A DNA stretch of 64,000 nt from Phytoseiulus persimilis. Taxonomy: Eukaryota; Arthropoda; Arachnida; Mesostigmata; Phytoseiidae. Shown here piece after piece: positions 47,274-59,155 of this stretch (the first letter of the stretch is position 1; every line of letters starts with the position of its first letter). The translations under genes and the position numbers were made by a program. Location of the stretch: positions 28,334,001 to 28,398,000 of the forward strand of contig CM075101.1 in the NCBI GenBank assembly GCA_037576195.1, written 5' to 3'. Below the pieces are notes generated by a model, which worked only from the letters and a program-made list of their open reading frames with translations, ran no database searches and was not told where the DNA came from.

Positions 47274-49502
47274 ACTACTCATAATCGAGGGAGCTTGTGC
47301 ATGTGAAGGATTTCTTTTCTCTCCTCAGATAATCGACGCGACTCCGAAGAAAGACACCGCGTGCTCCGAGAAGCTGCGTCTTCGAGTTTCGTATGCAGTA
47401 CGTTTAGAGAAATCCGGGGAGAGAATCCTTCCTCTCCGTCACGTTGCGGTGTCTTTTTTGTGACTGAACTTCGCTCGCAGAAAGAACGAAATTTCTCGAG
47501 AAAATTCTTCCTTCCGCTTCTGCCGTTGCCCACCGACTCAGAGCGTAGGCAATTGAGGTACGTTGAGATTGCTGAGTCCAAGCTTCAGCGATCCGAACAG
47601 GCGAGAATACTGGATGAGGGATCCGTTTTTTTTCTGGCACTTATCCGAGCCAGACGCCGGTGATTCTGCTCCCGTAAATCATTCCGGTAATATTCGAGAG
47701 GAATTTCGTCATTTCTAGACGCGTCTTTGAGTGATCACGATACCTGCGGAGCTGTTCAAAATGGCCGATCAACCCTCCATGGGAGGGAATGAATGTCAGA
47801 GAATGAGCTTCTCAGAGCACATAGTTTCTCAATGTGAGCTGCTTCGTTTCCCTGTGACATAAATCCCAAAAATTAGACCGGTCACATACACAAGTTCTTC
47901 ATACTCCACCGGAAACGAACTCGAGAACAAGATCCAAATCTAGGTCAGCTGTGAGCACACACGCAATCCTTGGGGGTAGAGTTGAACGGTGGAAGCCGGA
48001 TCCTCAGCGAGTTCCCTTGTAGCATGGTGCCGACGCGTCGACAGGCTGACTAGAGCTTATGTTTCCTCCTCATCGAAGTATTCCGCAGCGGCATGCACAG
48101 ACGAGTCTTCTCCAGGCTCCGATCGAGATTCTCCCGAGGCTCAACTTGACGAGAACTGCGATTCTCCGAGCACGGGATCGTGGAACACCATGCGATACTT
48201 GACAATCACGAGCCGCCGAAGTCTCAATCATCTTCATCCGGATGCCTCATACAGACTCGCATTCCTGAGGTCTGCCGGCTTGGGTTTGGAATCTGTCCTC
48301 GAGCTTTCGCTTGGAGAGTATCGGATTCATGGGGATCGTTTTCGATCTCAGAGCGCAAGCTCCAGGCTAGGGGCGCGGTGGTAGAGATCGGACCTAGAGT
48401 TTACGTCTCGACCTACCGCCCGAGACACGGTCTGCTGGAGGACATCACCAATTCTGACCAAATCTTACTCAGATGAGTTGTGCGACGACCAGTGGGTCGT
48501 AGTACTATCTCTTCGGGGATACTCCTCAAGTATATTCACTGCTCTGTGGTATTGTAACCGGCTGATGCAGCTATTGTAGCAGGACAAGTCCTTGGATCAA
48601 GTCATCACTGCCGTCGGGAAATCCCGAGAGTCCATCCCAAGGGCGAGGACGACTAGAAAAACTGGAAGAGATTCAGTGAGTGGTATGAGTCGGAGGATTG
48701 GGAGCTCCTCGGGAGGGTAATGAGGATAACGTACGAGCTGCTTAGAATATTTGTACCCAAGGTCGTATGGAGCTCAAATACTACGACTCCATTATAAACG
48801 AATAAAGATCGAAGGCTATTGCACGAGGGCGTGACGGCCTCGCCGGCGAGCCATTCGTCGTCGTAAAACTCTCACAGTCGCCCCAAGAGCTCGGCCGCTC
48901 ATAAGATACTGCCCGACCTGAAGGTAAGCGTAGTCTCTCATTGTTCTTGAATTCCTTCTGAGGATTCTAGTCCTCTTTTGGTTGTTTCATCGGTTGATTG
49001 CTCGGAATCCTGTCCACTGAACTTCAAGGGAGATTGAGTTTCCTCTTTTCTCCAAAAAAGGCTCCGAATAAATTATATCGGTGCGCAGTTTTTGTCAAAG
49101 GCCTTCAGAGCAAACAAGTTGCGCCAAAGGCGCGAACACCTTCTAATTAGCATTTAGACTATTCTCGTTCGGACGCCGAAATCTCATCGGTATCGAAAGG
49201 GGCCGTTTTGGGGATTAGCTTCTCTAGGTTGCATAGTTTTTTTTTTCCGATGCATCCGACCATGGATCCTCATGGATACAAGCTGGTGCTTCCTAACTTG
49301 TCTGCCAGCTCTGAGCGTCCGATGAGTTGCATGATGAGATGAAGAGGAGCGGCGATCGAGCTCTGGGCGAAGGTTCGATTCTTGGTTCCTCAATTTAAAA
49401 ACGAAGGACCGCAGCTATTTGTTTCGACTGAGAGAGGGAATATGGTCGGTTCTATCCGAATCCTCCGAGAAAAGGCTCTCCCGCATTGAAGAGAAACACT
49501 GA

Positions 49503-49526
49503 AGTGCACGTTCGAGTGCACGTTCA
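49503..49526. repeat. Tandem 12-mer, two copies
   Basis: AGTGCACGTTCG is followed directly by AGTGCACGTTCA, 11 of 12 identical. Each copy carries the palindrome GTGCAC. It lies about 670 bases upstream of the chemoreceptor start. Confidence 0.7.
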
Positions 49527-50193
49527 AATGTTCATCGGCCAACGAACACCTGGATGAGCACCAACATGTTGATCGAGAAATTCGGGAGGAAACTGACGAA
49601 CGGAGAAGCTCAAACATAGGCCCGACGACAAAGCGACGGATTGTCTCTACTGAGACTGTCAGAATTGCTCTCTTGGTCTCAGCGATGTTCTCTTATGTTC
49701 TGAGTCCCGAGTCGGTTCGTGTGAAAGTCTCGGACCGAAACCGGCAGTGAGACTTTTTCCCCTCGCGACCGGAAGACGAGTGACATCTCAAGCGGAGGGA
49801 CGTCTTCCTCGTCTCTTCCCTTCTTCGTCCTACTTGTTTTTTCTCGGTTCAAGTTTGCGAATCGAACGAAGGTCACTCACGCCAGAACCTGCGGGGAGCT
49901 CCACCAGGCTTCCCATCTTCATATCACTCTCCCGATCTCATCGTTCCGGAAACGAGCCCTGCCTCGAGCAGAGCCCGCCCTGAGACGAAAAAGAGGAAGT
50001 GACTGACGAAACGTTCCCACATCCATTCCGACGTGGTCTATCGGCGGAATCCAGGGTCCGAACATTCCTCGCGGGAATGAAACTCAACTGGCTCCCTGAT
50101 GAGCGCGCACTGGATCAGCATCAGCTCTCGAATGAGATTGTCCATCACGCCGAGTTCGAATCAGGGTTCGCGATGCAGTCCCCCGAATAACGG

Positions 50194-52247
50194 ATGGATC
50201 TTGTTTCCAGAATGGCCAAACGCGCAACGACTCGAGTCGACCCGCGAGCTCATCAGTTCACTTTGGTGCCAAACGAAGCCAAATGGTACGACCACATCTT
50301 CATCGCACCACAGATTTCCTTGTCCGCGTTTGGCATACACATCATACCGATCCAACAGAAGAGCAGGGTGAGTTTTTTTCTCTGACACAGCGTTACTTCA
50401 GCGCCACTCGAAGACGGCAGGCCGACCGAGCGGCCACAAGGAGAACGGCGGTTTGACGTTCCTCCATCAGAGAGAGAGTCATACTATTGTGTTGGGGCAC
50501 AGCGTGTGTCCGAAGAGTTTCGGACTGATTCGATGAGTTTTGCAGGTTCTTAGCTTGATGTGGCGCGGCCTGGCCACGACCATCGTGGCCTTCCTTCTGA
50601 TCGTGTTCCTCATTGAAAATATCATCGCGGTCTCTTGGGGATTGCGCGCTTGGCATCACATAAAATGGCTGACCGGTAGCGCGACAGCATTCTTCACCGT
50701 GATTTATGTTCGCGTCAAAGTCGGGAAGGTCCGCCAGCTGGTTGAATTCTACACGATCAACTACAACTCGTGGCGATCCACAGAGAAGCGCTCCGTTCGA
50801 GTGAAGATCAGCTACATGATCCCTCTCCTGTGGTGCGTGGTGTTGGCCTCCGGCATCGATTTCGCTCTCAATGCCCAAGATGAATACGTCAAGTATTTCA
50901 CAACTCTCAAGATCCATAACGAGACACCGGCGGTCCACGTTTTCGAAGCGGTGGAGAGCTTTGTCCGGATGACGGCCATCAACGGTGGCATAAGCTTCGT
51001 GGCATTCCTGTACGGAACGTTACTTGGCATGGTCATCGGGAATATTGGACACCTGAACATGTGGATGAAGTCTCAGGAAGTCACCGAACTCGAAGACAAC
51101 GCTTCTGCGACATCTCTGACTCAAGTGAGTTACTTCACGCGGATAATCTTCCGTCAAGCATCTCTTATCGCCGGAAGATGACCTTCGTTAGGAAAATCTC
51201 TGCCCTCGTTTCGTATCGATGGATCGCGTGCAGAAACGGATCTAGAGCCAGACGTGTCTGCAACCAGCTCCTCATTAACACAGAAAAGTCTGAGCGGATC
51301 GCAACGCATCCCCCGTAATTATCTCCCTCTCAGCGAGCGCTGGCAGTCAGCGAGTTGAGCTCCCTAGATTCCTAAATACTGACGTTTTGCATCAGGATCC
51401 GGTGGTTCTCTCGGTGCGATTTCCCGCTCGATGATACTATTCTGTTGGTGGAGAAGGGAACGAGAGCCTTCTCGCCTCGCGGCTCCGAGCAATTCATCTC
51501 GGTGCTTATCTCACATTCATTCATTTCCTGATGGAAGGATGCATGCGTGCACGCGTTCGTTTGTTTGTTCGTTCGTTCGTCTATCAATCTATCCGCCTAT
51601 CTCACCGTGTAGCGCTTCCTGAATATGCTATTTATTGATGCCGGCCATTGCAGCTCCGCAACCTCTTCCATCACCAAGAACTCAACCTCCGAGAAGTGGA
51701 CAGTGTGTTTGCGCCTCTCCTTGCAGCCTGGTACCTGATGTGCATTATTAACGTAATTGCGGATATCCACATGTGTTTTGAGGGCTCGTTCCCGGGCAGT
51801 CACGCCGGCCGCATCCTGTTCAACCTGTTCATGGAAGGTTTCCCATGGTGGGCGATCGTATGGGCGACCACTGGAGCTGCTGAAGGCATTCAGGTGATAA
51901 TCGGAGAACGGTTTCGCCAACGAGACATCTGCGACGAAAAAAACCCAACACCGCAGCTGAGCGAACGCCTCTTCTTTGGTAAAAGTGAAACTGTGCTGTT
52001 TCAGAAGGAATATCACAACTTCGTTCAGCAGATGGAACAGACGCTGCTTTCGCTCGGAGCGAAAAACCCCCAGGCACCAGTGACTCGACCCGTTGTCTCC
52101 GTCCTAGTTCTTCTTCAACGAACGTCGATAGTTCCCCCGAAAACAACTTTGGCCGGCTGGATCATTGTCAGGAGACAGCTCGTGCTCCATCTGGTTTCGT
52201 TCTTCCTTGTTTACGTTGCTATTTTGTCCATGAGGAGCAACTCGTGA
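50194..52247 (+). CDS. Seven-helix chemoreceptor, gustatory-receptor type
   Basis: This is a ligand-gated chemoreceptor-like membrane protein of the arthropod gustatory receptor superfamily. Exons are 50194-50367, 50546-51124, 51654-51893 and 52005-52247, giving 411 residues. The donors are GTGAGT, GTGAGT and GTGATA; every acceptor ends in CAG; all three introns are phase 0, as is usual for the conserved introns of this family. An in-frame TAA at 50188 fixes the ATG at 50194. Hydrophobic helices lie at about 67-88, 99-116, 147-166, 203-225, 268-288, 305-328 and 385-406. Family marks are the loop before helix 5 (HHQELNLREVDSVFAPLLA, 257-275) and the C-terminal block PPKTTLAGWIIVRRQ running into VYVAIL at 400-405, a variant of the TYxxxL motif. 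The chemical ligand cannot be inferred. The third intron is stop-free and a multiple of three, so a longer isoform is possible. Confidence 0.82.
51550..51600. repeat. Degenerate tetranucleotide repeat in chemoreceptor intron 2
   Basis: GTTC/GTTT units are followed by CTAT/CAAT/CCTA units. It lies wholly inside the second intron of the receptor gene, 54 bases before the acceptor-side exon. Similar degenerate four-base runs occur at 14590-14700 and 57535-57580. Confidence 0.7.
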
Positions 52248-52333
52248 AGTCGAGCTGTTATAACGAGCACCGAGGAAAATTGTGAGCTTCAAACACGTTA
52301 AAAAGCTTTCCTTTCTCTGCTGAAGTTCGGTCG

Positions 52334-52612
52334 CTATCGCTGCTCGTTCCTCTGCTCCAAGCTCTCCCAAAAATCTCTCGATGTCAACTCGCGATCAGGG
52401 ACCGCGAAGTGGGCGCCATTGGAGTAGAACGGCGCCTCGTGGTCGCAAATGCGAGAGACGAAAATGAGCAGCCGTGCCGTTATCGAATGGTGTAAGGCAT
52501 TTGTCTGAAGAGCCTTGGGATCTACATCTGCATGCGTTTTGGGGATGAATTCAGGTGCCGCTCGAGCGATGTGCTTTGAATGGTGCTTGGACCTTGGAAG
52601 ATTTTTCGAGAG
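52334..52612 (-). CDS. Coding-like minus-strand segment, unrecognised
   Basis: This is an uninterrupted 92-codon frame between a TAG and a final TAG, without an internal ATG near its start, so it would be a terminal exon if real. It reads naturally (EFIPKTHADVDPKALQ, then LLIFVSRICDHEAPFYSNGA, then RDFWESLEQRNEQR) but matches no family I recognise. Its end lies 87 bases from the stop codon of the convergent chemoreceptor gene. About 350 bases further upstream on the same strand, a 57-residue frame from ATG 53136 to 52963 (RVKSLDQISSLVTFRDPRNY) also reads like protein. The two could be exons of one gene or pieces of a decayed element. Confidence 0.3.
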   Translation of the reverse strand, partial: LSKNLPRSKHHSKHIARAAPEFIPKTHADVDPKALQTNALHHSITARLLIFVSRICDHEAPFYSNGAHFAVPDRELTSRDFWESLEQRNEQR

Positions 52613-55600
52613 CTAGTCCTATGAGGAGACTGGAATTCAGAGTATTCGACAAGAAAGCTCAAACGCGGGGAGCGGGCTAGTGTGAAAGTGTTTCGGGGCC
52701 TATCGGTCGGATGTCGGCGAGCTTGGCGGACAACTAGTTGGCCAGGCCGCGAGTGAGATAGGAGCTGCACTTACCCCTGTCCTTCCGAGTAGAAGGGCGT
52801 CCATTTCCGAACGAGGCTCGGGGTTCGGAGTAACCTTGACCGCAGAGGACGCCCGGGAGCTTCTTGAGGTCATTGTCAATTGATGTATCTGCAATCATTC
52901 GAAAGACTAGTTACTTCGGGCGGCTGTTGTCGAATGACCCCTAGATCGACCGCATTCCGACCTCAGGGAACACTCCATGATTTCGGCTTCGTTCCCAAGT
53001 CAGCCAGCATCTGCCGGAGATAATTTCTAGGATCACGGAACGTGACAAGTGATGATATTTGATCCAGAGACTTGACGCGGATCAGCTCGTTTTCGGAACA
53101 TGGGACCCAGAGACTCGGAGCTTGTAGGCTGATCATCCAGTCGGTAATATCACGTCTTTCGGCCGCTTGGGAGCAGCAGGGTGGATTCTCAGCTCTTGTT
53201 CCTGCGTGAAGAATCTGCGAGTTGGGAGAGGAATACCGTCAAAAGCATGACTCGAAGTCACGACTATGACAACTGCGTGTTTATGAAGGAGCGACCATAA
53301 AAGATCCAGAAACGGCGCAATCATAATATGGCGGGCCAAGTTTACTCATCAGCGTCCCTTTTATACCGTCTTGAATTAGCGTAATGCACTTGGCGGACTG
53401 ACTGGCCGCTCGACGAGTAAGTCCCGCAGCTTGCTCACTAGTTGAGTTATCCGACGGCAGCGCTTCCTACTGAAACCTGTATTCCTTGCGGAATGTCAGG
53501 CGCGGCTCTCCTTGTTTCGGTGCTCGAACAATGGTGAAGACTCGAGACTGAACCCTCTGACTGCGGCTCCGACCGCGCTTCACATCGCTTCCCCCCCTTC
53601 TCCCCGTCCTGGTCACTGGTCTTGGCGATCGGTTCAGCTTGTGTGCTTCAAATCCAGGAAAACGATGAGGATGAATATCGAAGGAGGACGAAACAAATGT
53701 CTGACGCAATTCGGGGAAACTTCACTTTCGGTGCAAGACCCTGCAGTCCGCCTTCCCCTTCCCCGTCCTGCTGAGAAAAGTCCAAGTGTGCCCCCATCAT
53801 CATGAACATCAAGCGAAACGCGTAAAAACTTGCAGACGGAGCGAGCCTCTGCAAACAGACCGCGCCGGAACGGTTGAATAGAGAGCAAGTTTGTCGCTTT
53901 TGAACATTTGAAATTCGTTGCAATTTCTTTAAGGTCCTGGTTTCGCATTTCCCGATCCGGAGCTCGATGTGCCTCTGGAGGAAAACTTCAGGTTTTCGAG
54001 AACGAGGGATACAGAGAGACTTCAAGGACAAACGAGTGCTTTTGAGGAGAACGCGCCGCTCGGGTCGAAAGATTAACGAGCCAGCAAGCGTCGAGCTCAA
54101 TGGACAATATTATGGAGGAACGGGATATGGAACGGCCCCCGCATGCGAGGAGAATCGCGTGGGTCCGTCCCGGCCTCTAACGCGAGTTCGACGAGCTGGG
54201 CGAACCCATCGGAGCTGCGAGATCGACGACTGTTTGCAAATGACCGGTTGTTCGCGAATCGTCAGCTGGCCGCTAGCAGACTGCCTGCTCCGAGCTGAAA
54301 CGGCAGCACGACGATAGAGACCTCAAAGAAACATTGTTACTGCTTTGATGGGAAGGGACGTTTTTTGTCGTTACAGGTGATTGTAACGTATGTCCTGTCA
54401 GATCAACGCTCCCTTTGTTCCAGTGGTCACAAGACTTAGGGTCTCCTAGTGTGGGCTCCGAGGAGGAATAGCGTAATACAGCCCTCGGAGAGGCCTTTCA
54501 GAAAAACGCTTCCAAGTGGCTAAGCCGACTCTTTGAAGAACTCCGGGAAAGTCATCGGAGTTGTTCTGCAAGAGCAGCTCGCATTCGTCAACAATTGAGC
54601 TCCTGCCCGGGACTTCTATCCCGGTCCACTATCCCGAGAGACATCCGAACTCGCGAAGCTCGGGACCACCTTGAAGCAGACTGAAACTCGAGAAGGGAGT
54701 ACCGAATCGATCACGAGACGAACGAGGGCGGGAGGAGCAGTTCCGAGAAACCTATTCTGGGGACATTCTGCATCACCACAGGATGATCTCTCCGAGCAAT
54801 ACAGCTGCTCGAGTGGCCGTGGTAAGGGAGAAACATCCTCAGCAATGCGTTCCACGAGTTCAATGGAGACACGGGAGAATGCGCCCGGAAATCTCGGAGG
54901 ATAAATTCAGCTTAGTGTCATGTTTACGCTCGAGTCGCACGAAGGCAACGTTCTCCGATGCTTCTCAGCCAAAGATTACACATATATCCCGACCGTGGCA
55001 GCATAAATATCTCACTGGACCTGTGATCGCCATAAAGCAGTGCTTGTTCGTCCGCGAGCTTTCCGACTCGGTCTCACGGCTTTGACCAACGCAAATTTAC
55101 ACAGAGACCGAAGCCCCGAGTAAACATTGGCGCCCAGTGAGACCAGATCCACAGATTCGAACTTCTCTAGAAGTCCCCCTCGAGCGACCCACTCCCGAGA
55201 GCCGTTCCGTCAGCTAACTTCGTTCCGCCTGAATCACGTCCGCAGCCTGGACACTTCTGCCACCTCGGAAAAGGATACGATCTCGCGCCTGTTCCGTCTC
55301 TCTCTTCCTCGCATTCGATTTGCACGGGAGTTTGGCGAGCGCTCAACGCAATAGTTCAGGTCGAAACGGGCTTCTGAAGAGCGGAGGAGTTCTCCGAGGA
55401 ATAACTCCTGGCTGACGCCTAATCCTAGACGACCCCTCAATCAGATCGCCCATCGCCTGCGGTTAGTCCACCCAGTGTCGGATATCTACCCCGCATCCAG
55501 TATCCACAGGCGCTCCGAAAGAAAGTGGGAGCCACCTTCTTCGGTGGCTGGCTGTAGCGTCAGTTGTGGGAGTTTAACGTGTCGCTCACATTCCCCGCTC

Positions 55601-57534
55601 GGGTCAGCGTCGGCGTGGCTTCATTGCAAATTCGGAAAGTGTGTTGCAGACAGCGTTGACCGCTCAACCGTCTCCAAGACACGAGGCTTGGCCGCATCTT
55701 CGCCCGGCTTCCTTCGACATCGGACCGTCAGCTGAAGGAAAAGGGGAGTGGGAGACGATTCCGTTTCTTGCAGGGATACTCATTTCCTTGCGCTGAAACT
55801 TCCAGTGAGAACGAAGACAGCCAATACAGAAGAGGGTCCAGCGTGCAGTTCGTAATTATCATGCGTTCAGCTTATTTTGGAGTCTCACGTCACATTCCTC
55901 AGGCAGCAACTCGGAGCTTCTGCTGTACTCTGTGTAGCCCATCCTCCAGGAAATCCGGGAATTGCCCAAGGCTAATAGCGGTGGAGTTCGTAATTTTCCC
56001 CGAACGAAGCCCGGTGATCCAGGCTCATATGGTTTCGAACCCGACTCGGAATGAACAAGACCCGAAAGGAAAGAAGTGGCGTGGTAGTTTGCAGCGTCAG
56101 GGTGATGCTCCCAAACTCAACAGAGAGAGCACACCAAGAACTTACAGGTCGATATCGCGGTAGGCGAGAGGAGCATCCGACAGATTATTCACGCTTCAAG
56201 TCAAGACGTCTTCATCCTCTCCCGGAAACGAAGCCCCGCGAAGTGACCTCAGTCAAGCGAAGTCGCGTGCGAAGTGCCAAAGTGGTCTTCTCTGTTCGCC
56301 ACAGCAGGTGATCAACTGGCTTTTAGTGGCTTCCATCGAGATCTGCATTAAGGGCTCCCGCCAAACCGTCCCGCCGGTCAGTCAGCTCCCGCCCTTTCCA
56401 TTGTCGACCATTAGACAGACGAATGAACGAATGCATTCCGACAAGCTAGAGCCAGCAACAATGCGGGCGGAAGCTTCCGGTCCGGAATTCAAGGGTGCCT
56501 TGTTGTTTCGGCCTCCAGGCCCTCCTCGACGATCACAGCGGGGTTCGGTTGCTTCACTGCTTCGAATGTGGTCTAGAACGAAGATTCGAGCCTGGAAAAA
56601 TCGACCAAATCGGCGTTCCCATGGCGACTTTCGAAAACAGTCGATCCTTTGATTCGATGAGACCGCTCGAGACGAAAGATCGACTCTTCCCAACTACTTT
56701 CAGGAAGCACGACAAACAACATCGTGTAGCAACCAGAATTGCGCCTCCCGCTGTCTCGGTTGCACTCCTGTTCCCGGGGAGAGTTGAGGGAGGGCGGAGA
56801 AGGGTTGCTTGTCAAGCTCCTTCGGAACGCTCCTCATCCTGCGGTTTCGAGCGGAGAAAGTATTTCTCATGTTCGAACTCGTCGCAGCCGTGCGAATGAT
56901 TCCAGGACTCGTCGATCCGTCTTCGGTTCGATCCCAGCTCTCGCAACCCTTGTTCCCCTCCTCCAACTAGTCCCCTTCCCGTCACTCGTTCGAATCCCCG
57001 CCCACTCACGCGGAAGAGGACGCTGTTCTCCCGGACCATAAGTGGACGATGTATCGGAGGCAGCCGAACGTCAACAGCGAATGCGTATCCCACGACTCTC
57101 GATTGTAGGCCTGGCGACCGAGGTGGGAAGCTCAGGTTCCGTGAAAGATCGAGCGCTTTCGGTGCTCCGCGTCATTTTGATCCTCCCAACCAGCCCCTTC
57201 GTTCCTCCACCCCCCAACCGATGCTCTATTCCCGAACCAGCTCACGCGGGTTCTCGTCTACCGCTCAGTTCTCGAGAGGGGAACGCCTCGACACATTTAA
57301 TCAAGATGATAGACAGTTCGACCACGTCTGTCACTGCCCTGAACCCGTACGTGACCGGTTCTCAACAGGCGGGTGATATTCGAGTCCGGGTGGGATTGGC
57401 AGAGCCTGCAAGACTCGAGTAGCGGCCGAGCAGCTCGGGTGGGACAACATCGACTTTGGTTGGCGAGGCCTGCCGAACCGATGGCATCCTGATTAGTTTT
57501 TTTTCGTAGCGTACACGTTATTGCCGAACCGTTT

Positions 57535-57580
57535 GCTCGTCCATCCATCCGTTCGTCCGACCGTCGGTCGCTCGGTCAAG
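57535..57580. repeat. Degenerate tetranucleotide repeat
   Basis: CATC, GTCC and GGTC units follow each other with point changes, like the GTTC-rich run in the chemoreceptor intron. Confidence 0.6.
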
Positions 57581-58139
57581 CGTCGGTCTGCGCCGTGCCG
57601 GCGTACGTCGTCGTGTCGCATTCATTTGCTTCTTTCGGTCAATCATTCGCTCGCGAGCAGTTTTGCCGCTCTCAACGTCCCACTTGATTCTGTCGACGTC
57701 TGCCGGCGAATCCTATGGCGACAGGAAGAGCAACGGAAGGGGAGGTCGTTATACTGGCTATCTATCGCGCTCTCCGTTTGGCATGCGCACAGTCATCACA
57801 TTCAATAAGCGTTGGAGTTGTGGGCGGTTGACGCCGAGTTCCCTGAAGCGGCGGGCCGACCCGTATTCCACTGGAGGTCACTTGTCGGGATCGATGGGTA
57901 GAGCTGACAAAGAGCATATCTCCTAGGGGAAAAACTCCCTCTGTCCACGAGTCCGTTTCGCAGGACATGAAGCAGGTCGGTAAGCAGTAGGTACAACTGA
58001 AGAAGCTGTCTGTGCTCGTCGTGGGCTCTCATTCCATTTTCACAGTCTCAGCAGAGAGCTCTCCGGAACTACACGACCCACTGTCCACGTTGTCAACGCT
58101 AACTCGGGCCACAAAGTCTGCGATGAAATTTGATTTCAG

Positions 58140-58156
58140 CCCCCCCCCCCCCCCCC
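58140..58156. repeat. Poly-C tract, 17 bases
   Basis: Seventeen consecutive C lie in non-coding sequence, directly after TTTCAG. Confidence 0.9.
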
Positions 58157-59125
58157 ATCTTCCTCATCACCCTCAGAGAAGCCATCGATAATGACGACGG
58201 GACTTCAACGGCTGTGAGTCGAAGAAGAGTCGCAACAGTGATGGAAGAAGGAGTGCGCTCGTGACTTGATAGAGTTATCAGAGGAGAAATTGTTCTGGAC
58301 TCTGAGAGCAGGGTCCGGACTCAAACCCTGACCTCGTTGTCGCTATGCTGCCGACGGGGACTGCTCCAAGCCGAGCTGATGACAGGGCTCACCTCTCAGC
58401 GACCCAGGTTGCCCAACCGCGCCCGCATTGGACGCGTAATAACTTCGAGCATGTGGCGGGGATGCGAGTCCCCTGCGCCGACGCCGCCACGACGCGCATA
58501 TCGCCCGGTTCGCAGGCTTCACTTTGCGTATCCTCGAGGGTGAACGCCGCGTGAACGTGCGTCTTGCTCTCCAGGGCGCTCTGAGTCAGCTGTATAGCCA
58601 GTGTAGCAGCGAGCACTTTGATCAAGCCTGGAAAACCGTTGACAAATTCCTCGCTTGATGGATATTCCGCGCGCAAGCTGTTCCGATACGAAATGCTCTT
58701 TGCTGCACAAGTTGAGATTTCGCTCTGTTTTCGATATCCAGCAAGTAGAAGGGTTTGCCGTCGAGGGAGCTGTTTCAGGTGATCTCATGTGAAATTCACG
58801 ATCTCCTCATTCCAAGATATTGCGTTTGACAGCCGAGACGGTCGAGCAGGCGGCAGCTTTCGGCATACCGTCTGCGCAGTGCCGTGTCGAGGAGGCGAGC
58901 CCTCCAACGGCCGGGACGTTTGCCGCCTCGTCGTCGTTGTTGTTGGTCACGTGAGGGAGCGAAACTTGATGAAGCTGGACTCATCACTGGCTCCCTCGAA
59001 TCCGACGGTGACAAAGGTGGTGTCTTCCTAGAAGACTAATTTCAGAGTTTGATCACCACCAAGCCCTGCTGAAGATTAGAGAACTCATTCCCGTGGCTCC
59101 CTGCTCGAGGCGAACTCTGTCCCCC

Positions 59126-59155
59126 TTTCCTCTCCCCCACTTTCCTCTCCCCCAC
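59126..59155. repeat. Tandem 15-mer, two exact copies
   Basis: TTTCCTCTCCCCCAC occurs twice in direct succession within a pyrimidine-rich run. Confidence 0.85.

Larger units (their letters stand above)
45574..50193. other. Mostly unassigned sequence between the MULE remnant and the chemoreceptor
   Basis: Apart from the minus-strand fragments at 46184-46851, the palindrome at 47171-47273 and the tandem 12-mer at 49503-49526, I see no recognisable feature. Plus frames at 45892-46161 and 47989-48476 are open for 90 to 130 codons but have no known motif. Decayed transposon sequence probably continues here. Confidence 0.35.

Noticed and set aside
56925..57000. TTCGATCCC and TTCGAATCCCC, resembling tRNA B boxes
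   Set aside because: T stems do not pair and no A box or acceptor stem is present at the right distance.
58305..58335. Minus-strand GGTTTGAGTCC, resembling a B box
   Set aside because: The flanking bases do not form a T stem.
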